A stretch of 64,000 nt of DNA from contig CM055279.1 of NCBI GenBank assembly GCA_029237695.1, positions 62,007,586 through 62,071,585 on the forward strand, given 5' to 3'. The notes beneath the pieces were generated by a model. It ran no database searches. It worked only from the letters and a program-made list of their open reading frames with translations, and was not told where the DNA came from. The stretch's first letter is position 1, and every line of letters starts with the position of its first letter. Origin of the DNA: Conchocele bisecta (lineage: Eukaryota > Mollusca > Bivalvia > Lucinida > Thyasiridae). Below are positions 59,908-64,000 of the stretch, one piece after another. A program made the translations under genes and the position numbers.

Positions 59908-62769
59908 CTGCAATCAGACAACACTGGTTACCGTAATAACCCAAACTACTCGGACACAAATGATTCATTCTGGGGAAACATAAATATGAGTCACGCGATG
60001 TGATTTTGTACCTTCGAAAATCTGCGTAATTTCATTAAATTTAATCTTTTTCATAAATAAAGTAAAAAATTGAGAACATTTTCAGAGTACATGTACATGC
60101 AGAATATAATATATATATACATGCCTATTTATTTAAACGCGTAAAACAAAGACATGTCAAAAGCTGGTCTTTTTATGCTCCCGCCGCCAAACTTAACTAT
60201 CAGGTAAATGTCTTTTCATTAAATGTGACTATTAACCTATTAAAACAAACAGCGTAAAACAAAAACATGTCACCTGCTGATTTTTTTATATTTGATTTAC
60301 TTCTTTAACAAAAACTTGATTTGCCAAAACATGAGAATCGTCTCGATTGCAGACGATTCTCATGTGCTGTCAGAACATGTATTTTTATTGTCAAATATTG
60401 AAAACTAGAGCAAGTGAGCGGACAAATAAAAACTTAAACGCAAATCTTACGGATGGACGAACGCATGACAGACAGACAGACGAAAATTATATACCCCTCG
60501 ACATACTTCGCATGCCGGGGGTATAATAAGTAAATGCAGAAGACAAACACGTTCTTGAGAGTCGTAAGTGGGTAATCAACACAGATGTGGTACCTTGACT
60601 TGTAGGAACCTGTTGTCTGGGGGTGTATAGGTCACCGGGCAGTGGAGGTCGGACAGTTTCAGCCAGAGTAGGTCATGGTCAATCTGCATCAGCTGACCGC
60701 AACACTCAACACACGCCTGATGGAACACATATGTGGCTGTCATTGGAGAAATGGGCAAAGTTCCAGATTTGTATCTAAAGAGTATTATACCCCCATATTT
60801 CAAATTCTACAAATGTATTACTGATTATCTTCCTTATTTTCAACTTTATTGGAGTATTTTCACTACGCAATTTGAAAATCAATACGTATTTTCACATTGC
60901 TGTGAGTATTTTGTACTCCAACTTATGATAATCAATGCGTATTCTGCTAAATTAAGTGCGTAAAATACGCCAATAGACACCTTATCTGGAGCTCTGAACG
61001 AGTGCAGATCCAGATCAGCCAAAGCAATCGCAGTCCGATCAGGATCTGCACTGTTCGCCATTCCATCAATAAGTATACTTTGCAATGTTGGTGAAATAGG
61101 CTACAGATGACACTAGACTGGTATTCTCTATTACTTGGAACATGTGATGTACCTTAATAACCAAATATATTGTTTATGCAATAATTCCAGCACAAAAATA
61201 TTTACACAATTCCCTAACATTTGATTGGTCCGTAGCAAGTCTCTGTCCAGAATTTATATCCCAGTAAACTCCCATGCCGAACTACTTTCATTAACCGTGA
61301 GGCGCAGTTAAAATAATTCTTAAGAAAACGGAAAATAAACACATTTTCTTGATGAATTTATTTCAAATGCCGGAATTATAAGGAATGAATGGCCTTTTTG
61401 TTGAATTTATCGGGGATATAAATTTGGAAAAGTCGCGGGAATACTGGACGAGGCCTTCCGTTAGTCGTTAGTTCTATATGATATAATGCATTTCGTGGAA
61501 AATAAATGATTACTTCCTCAAAGTATACTTTGCTAGATAAGTATGCTTTGCAATTTTGATGAAATCGGCTACTGGAATAAATCGTGTCCAAATATTTCAG
61601 GTTATTATGGTACTCACGGTCTGGAGAGTCTGGGGCTGTCGGGCGTTCAGGTAAACGACACAGGCCGAGGCTAGCCTGTCCAGGTCGGTCCCGTCTACCT
61701 GACACTGCAACATACAATACAGCACACATGTCAAATACATAGAGAACACCCGTATCACATTTCATCAACATTACAAAGTACTCTTATCTCGCTAAGTACA
61801 CTTTGAGGGAGAAATTTTCAATTTAAGGGTAAATTTTTATTATACTGAAGTTTTTACATTATCACAGCCATTTTGGCTGTGATAATGTAACAAATTCAAT
61901 ATAATAATTCATGCAAACTTTTAATCATCAAATATATGCAGTCGTTAGTTCTATTTCGGGAAAAATAAATTACTCCCTCAAAGTATACTTAGCTAGATAA
62001 GTATGCTTAGCAATTTTGGTGAAATCGGCTACAGACTAGTGACTTGTGATAACCAGTTTATCATATCAGGAGATATGCAAAATTTGGATGTACATTCAAG
62101 TTTTACTGATCATGACGGATACATGTACTTCCAAAACCAGGTCACGAAGATCAAGGTCACCTAAATGACACTGGGTGGATAGCCATCAATGTAAGGAAAC
62201 TATGGAACAAATTTGGTAATGATTGGATCAGGATATTTTCAACATATGGATGAAATTGCTGACACCTATGATGACGACAACGCCCACATGTATACTGAAA
62301 TTGTGACAATTTGTTACTTTACTAGTTTAGTTATGCCCCCGCCACCGAATGAGGGGGGATATAGTGTTACTGGCGTCCATACGTATGTCCATCCGTCCCG
62401 AACTCTACCGTCCTGTGACAAATCCACAATTGTCCCGCCCCCGCTAAGCCCAGGGTCAAGATCACAAGACTTGGTGCGTTCGAAACCTTAACGCTCGGGT
62501 AAATGGCTTATAATTTTGGTTTCCTTATTTTCAAATGTGTCTCGTTTTCTTTGGCTGCCAGTGGGGGCATTCGTGTGCCGACAGGCCACATTTCTAGTTT
62601 AGCCATTAATATGACTAAAGCTACTTTCCACTGTGGGAGAAAAATGGGATATAATCTATCACCCATTGTCACAAATTGCAATGCACTTTGCACAACTGTA
62701 CACAATAAGCATGCGTGCTAGATACCATGAACAGATCTTTTAGCTATTATCATTTAAGAGTTTCCGGAC

Positions 62770-62801
<32 letters not shown>

Positions 62802-62938
62802 GGGTGGTGACTGTATGTCTAGTACGTCATTAATCCATCGTGAAACTTACGGTGTTTGCTATGTGTCCGACGTGTTTCAGTACAGCTAGCTGCAGTCGAT
62901 AGTTCACAGTGAACTGGTACGCGTGTCCGGCAGTCACA
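59830..62938 (-). CDS. TTI1: C-terminal part of TELO2-interacting protein 1 homolog (four exons; 5' end outside window)
   Basis: Exons 62851-62938, 61618-61704, 60594-60716 and 59830-59907 join in phase with no stop and end in TGA. The conceptual C terminus contains AYQFTVNYRLQLAVLKHVG, LDRLASACVVYLNARQP, IDHDLLWLKLSDLHCPV and YTTNVSTVIE. Order and spacing fit my recollection of the TTI1 C terminus: a HEAT-like helix pair, the cysteine-proline motif after a W-L-x-L-x-x-L helix, and a final Y-T-x-N-V helix. TTI1 forms the TTT complex with TELO2 and TTI2, which helps PI3K-related kinases such as mTOR, ATM and ATR mature. About 98 residues are visible of a protein of roughly 1000, so most of the gene lies to the right. 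Confidence 0.78.
60232..60420. mobile_element. MITE-11-like, degenerate
   Basis: ttaacctattaaaa at the left, hairpin catgagaatcgtctc / gattctcatg in the centre, aagtgagcgg; no right TTAA end. Confidence 0.45.
60488..60527. repeat. Hairpin repeat end, copy 2
   Basis: tatatacccctcgacatact / catgccgggggtata, preceded by cagacagacagacg. Confidence 0.6.
60594..60716 (-). CDS. TTI1: TTI1-like exon C
   Basis: 123 nt, 41 codons, phase 0 to 0; acceptor gttccatcag, donor GTACCA (weak). It carries the most diagnostic stretch, QIDHDLLWLKLSDLHCPV, followed by TPPDNRF. Confidence 0.78.
60990..61068. repeat. cagatcctgatcag hairpin family copy
   Basis: tgcagatccagatcagccaa and cagtccgatcaggatctgca around agcaatcg; followed by tgttcgccattccatcaat. 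Confidence 0.7.
61071..61104. mobile_element. MITE-1 end fragment
   Basis: aagtatactttgcaatgttg, gtgaaataggctac; only the terminal 34 bp. Confidence 0.7.
61180..61457. mobile_element. MITE-9 copy 2, truncated
   Basis: Tail in reverse (aattccagcacaaaaatatt) to half of the palindrome, ending ggacgaggcc, where the other arm should begin. Confidence 0.75.
61459..61574. mobile_element. MITE-1 right half, fused to MITE-9
   Basis: gtcgttagttctatatgata to ttttgatgaaatcggctac; ends 43 bp before the exon B donor side. Confidence 0.75.
61618..61704 (-). CDS. TTI1: TTI1-like exon B
   Basis: 87 nt, 29 codons, phase 0 to 0; acceptor tatgttgcag, donor GTGAGT. It encodes CQVDGTDLDRLAS and VVYLNARQPQTLQT. 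Pieces of MITE-1 lie on both sides at 61459-61574 and 61752-62032. Confidence 0.77.
61752..62032. mobile_element. MITE-1 copy 9, diverged ends
   Basis: catttcatcaacattacaaa to gtgaaatcggctac; centre ttatcacagccattttggct; internal deletion after ttctatttcgg. Confidence 0.78.
62033..62850. other. Intron of the TTI1-like gene
   Basis: Contains cccagggtcaagatcac, related to the array at 52432, a ggagggggcat-type patch, and a (caga)n microsatellite at 62771-62803. No further exon seen. Confidence 0.5.
62771..62803. repeat. (CAGA)n microsatellite
   Basis: About eight uninterrupted units 50 bp from exon A. Confidence 0.9.
62851..62938 (-). CDS. TTI1: TTI1-like exon A (first in window)
   Basis: 88 nt; acceptor ttgattacag, donor GTAAGT; the first T completes a codon from an exon outside the window, then 29 codons from VTAGHAYQF to GHIANT. 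Ends in phase 0. Confidence 0.75.
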
Positions 62939-63130
62939 CTGTAATCAATATAAACACAATTCTGCCAGGGCTCACATGGGGCAACATGTAGATGGTCCGA
63001 GATGAATAATTATTGAATATATTTGTTAAACAAGTTTACTGATTTCATAATTTCATGAAACGCGGCAAACCCCAGTTTCCTATGAAACCAGTCGAACAGT
63101 TAATAATAAACTGGCAATAAATAGATTATT

Positions 63131-63485
63131 ATAGGAATGAATGGCCTTTTTGTGGAATTTATCGGGGTATAAACTTGGAAAAGTCGCGGGAATACTGGAC
63201 GAAGGCCGGAAGGCCTCGTCCAGTATTCCCGCGACTTTTCCAAGTTTATATCCCCGATAAATTCCACAAAAAGGCCATTCATTCCTTATAATTCCAGCAT
63301 TTTAAATAAATTTATCAAGAAATGTGTTTATTTTCGGTTTTCTTAATAATTATTTTAACTGTGCCTGACGGTTACGGACAATAGTTCGGTATGGAGTTTA
63401 CTGGAATATAAATTTTGGACAGAGACTTGCTACGGACCAATCAAATGTTAGGGAATTGTGTAAATATTTTTGTGCTGGAATTATA
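63131..63485. mobile_element. MITE-9 copy 3, complete
   Basis: ggaatgaatggcctttttgt to tgtgctggaattataa; the palindrome of about 165 bp is almost perfect. Confidence 0.85.
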
Positions 63486-64000
63486 AATAGATAAATAAAT
63501 ACTTGAATATGATATTTGTTAAGTTTGTTTGTTTGTTTGTTAGGGTTTAACAGCCTATCAACAGCTAAGGTCATTTAAGGCCGGGTCAATGGGTTTAGTA
63601 CTAAATCCCATATATTACCTGTACAAGTACCGTATATGGACATGTTCAAGTACATGTACAAATGGGGAGAAAATCTCAAAATCAGAACTGAATATTTACA
63701 ATGAAAAATCTATATATTCAGCCCTGAAATCAGAACAATCTTGATCTGATGTCAGGTCCTCGCCACACCAGAATCACTTGGGCCCTTCCCAAAAGCAGTA
63801 GGATCAGTAATACTCTTACTACTTTTATAATGGGCAATAACCCAATTCAACAAACGAGCCAAAGATAAAAACGTACCTGAGGGCCAAACCAGGCAAATCG
63901 TGATTCCTATAAGGAGGAACCCCTACCGTTAATTTACGCCGTCGCGTTCGCCCGACCACCACCCACATGATATGTGTTAAACAAGTTTACTATTTCAGAA
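63486..64000. other. No exon recognised at the right edge
   Basis: (gttt)n at 63518-63541, then tacaagtaccgtatatggac, caagtacatgtacaaatggg. The TTI1-like gene should continue to the right, so this is taken as intron. Confidence 0.5.

Noticed and set aside
8454..62032. Non-LTR or LTR retrotransposons
   Set aside because: No reverse transcriptase, integrase or protease motif was recognised, and no long terminal direct repeats were seen.

Overview
The window looks like a piece of an animal nuclear genome, most likely a bivalve mollusc. Genes are split by long introns with clean GT/AG borders, exons are GC-richer than their surroundings, and the rest is packed with short hairpin DNA elements (MITEs), minisatellites and satellite arrays. 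The species is an inference. No bacterial operons, CRISPR array, rRNA or convincing tRNA was seen.

Two split genes and one transposon gene are supported, all on the minus strand. (1) From 33128 down to 8940, fifteen exons per transcript spell a 770-residue secreted, surface-anchored protein that I cannot assign to a named family. A signal peptide is followed by fourteen cysteine-bearing half-modules, one per exon, with strictly alternating intron phases (1-2, 2-1, 1-2 and so on), and a hydrophobic GPI-type tail. Exon 7 exists in two homologous 134-bp versions only 70 bp apart; phase allows one or the other but not both, so they look like mutually exclusive exons. Three splice sites of this gene have minisatellites built on or beside them. 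(2) At 37352-40665 lies a 3.3-kb element with inverted terminal repeats and one long exon related to uncharacterised, transposon-associated animal proteins. (3) At 59830-62938 are the last four exons of a gene matching the C terminus of TTI1, the TELO2-interacting HEAT-repeat protein; its 5' part lies beyond the right edge.

Layout: 1-8900 is gene-free with MITEs and a 115-bp tandem repeat; 8940-33128 is the cysteine-module gene, whose introns hold dozens of MITEs; 33200-37350 is MITEs and a GC-rich CCGTACGG cluster; 37352-40665 is the ORF-bearing transposon; 40750-48400 is more MITEs; 48470-51023 is a 61-bp satellite; 52430-57850 is a run of unrelated tandem arrays, one carrying a nuclear-receptor DR1 motif in every unit; 58300-64000 is MITEs plus the end of the TTI1-like gene.

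Exon borders were read by hand from splice consensus, phase agreement and homology between exons. They agree with each other (the joined coding length is divisible by three with no internal stop) but are not transcript-tested. MITE borders are good to a few bases or tens of bases.
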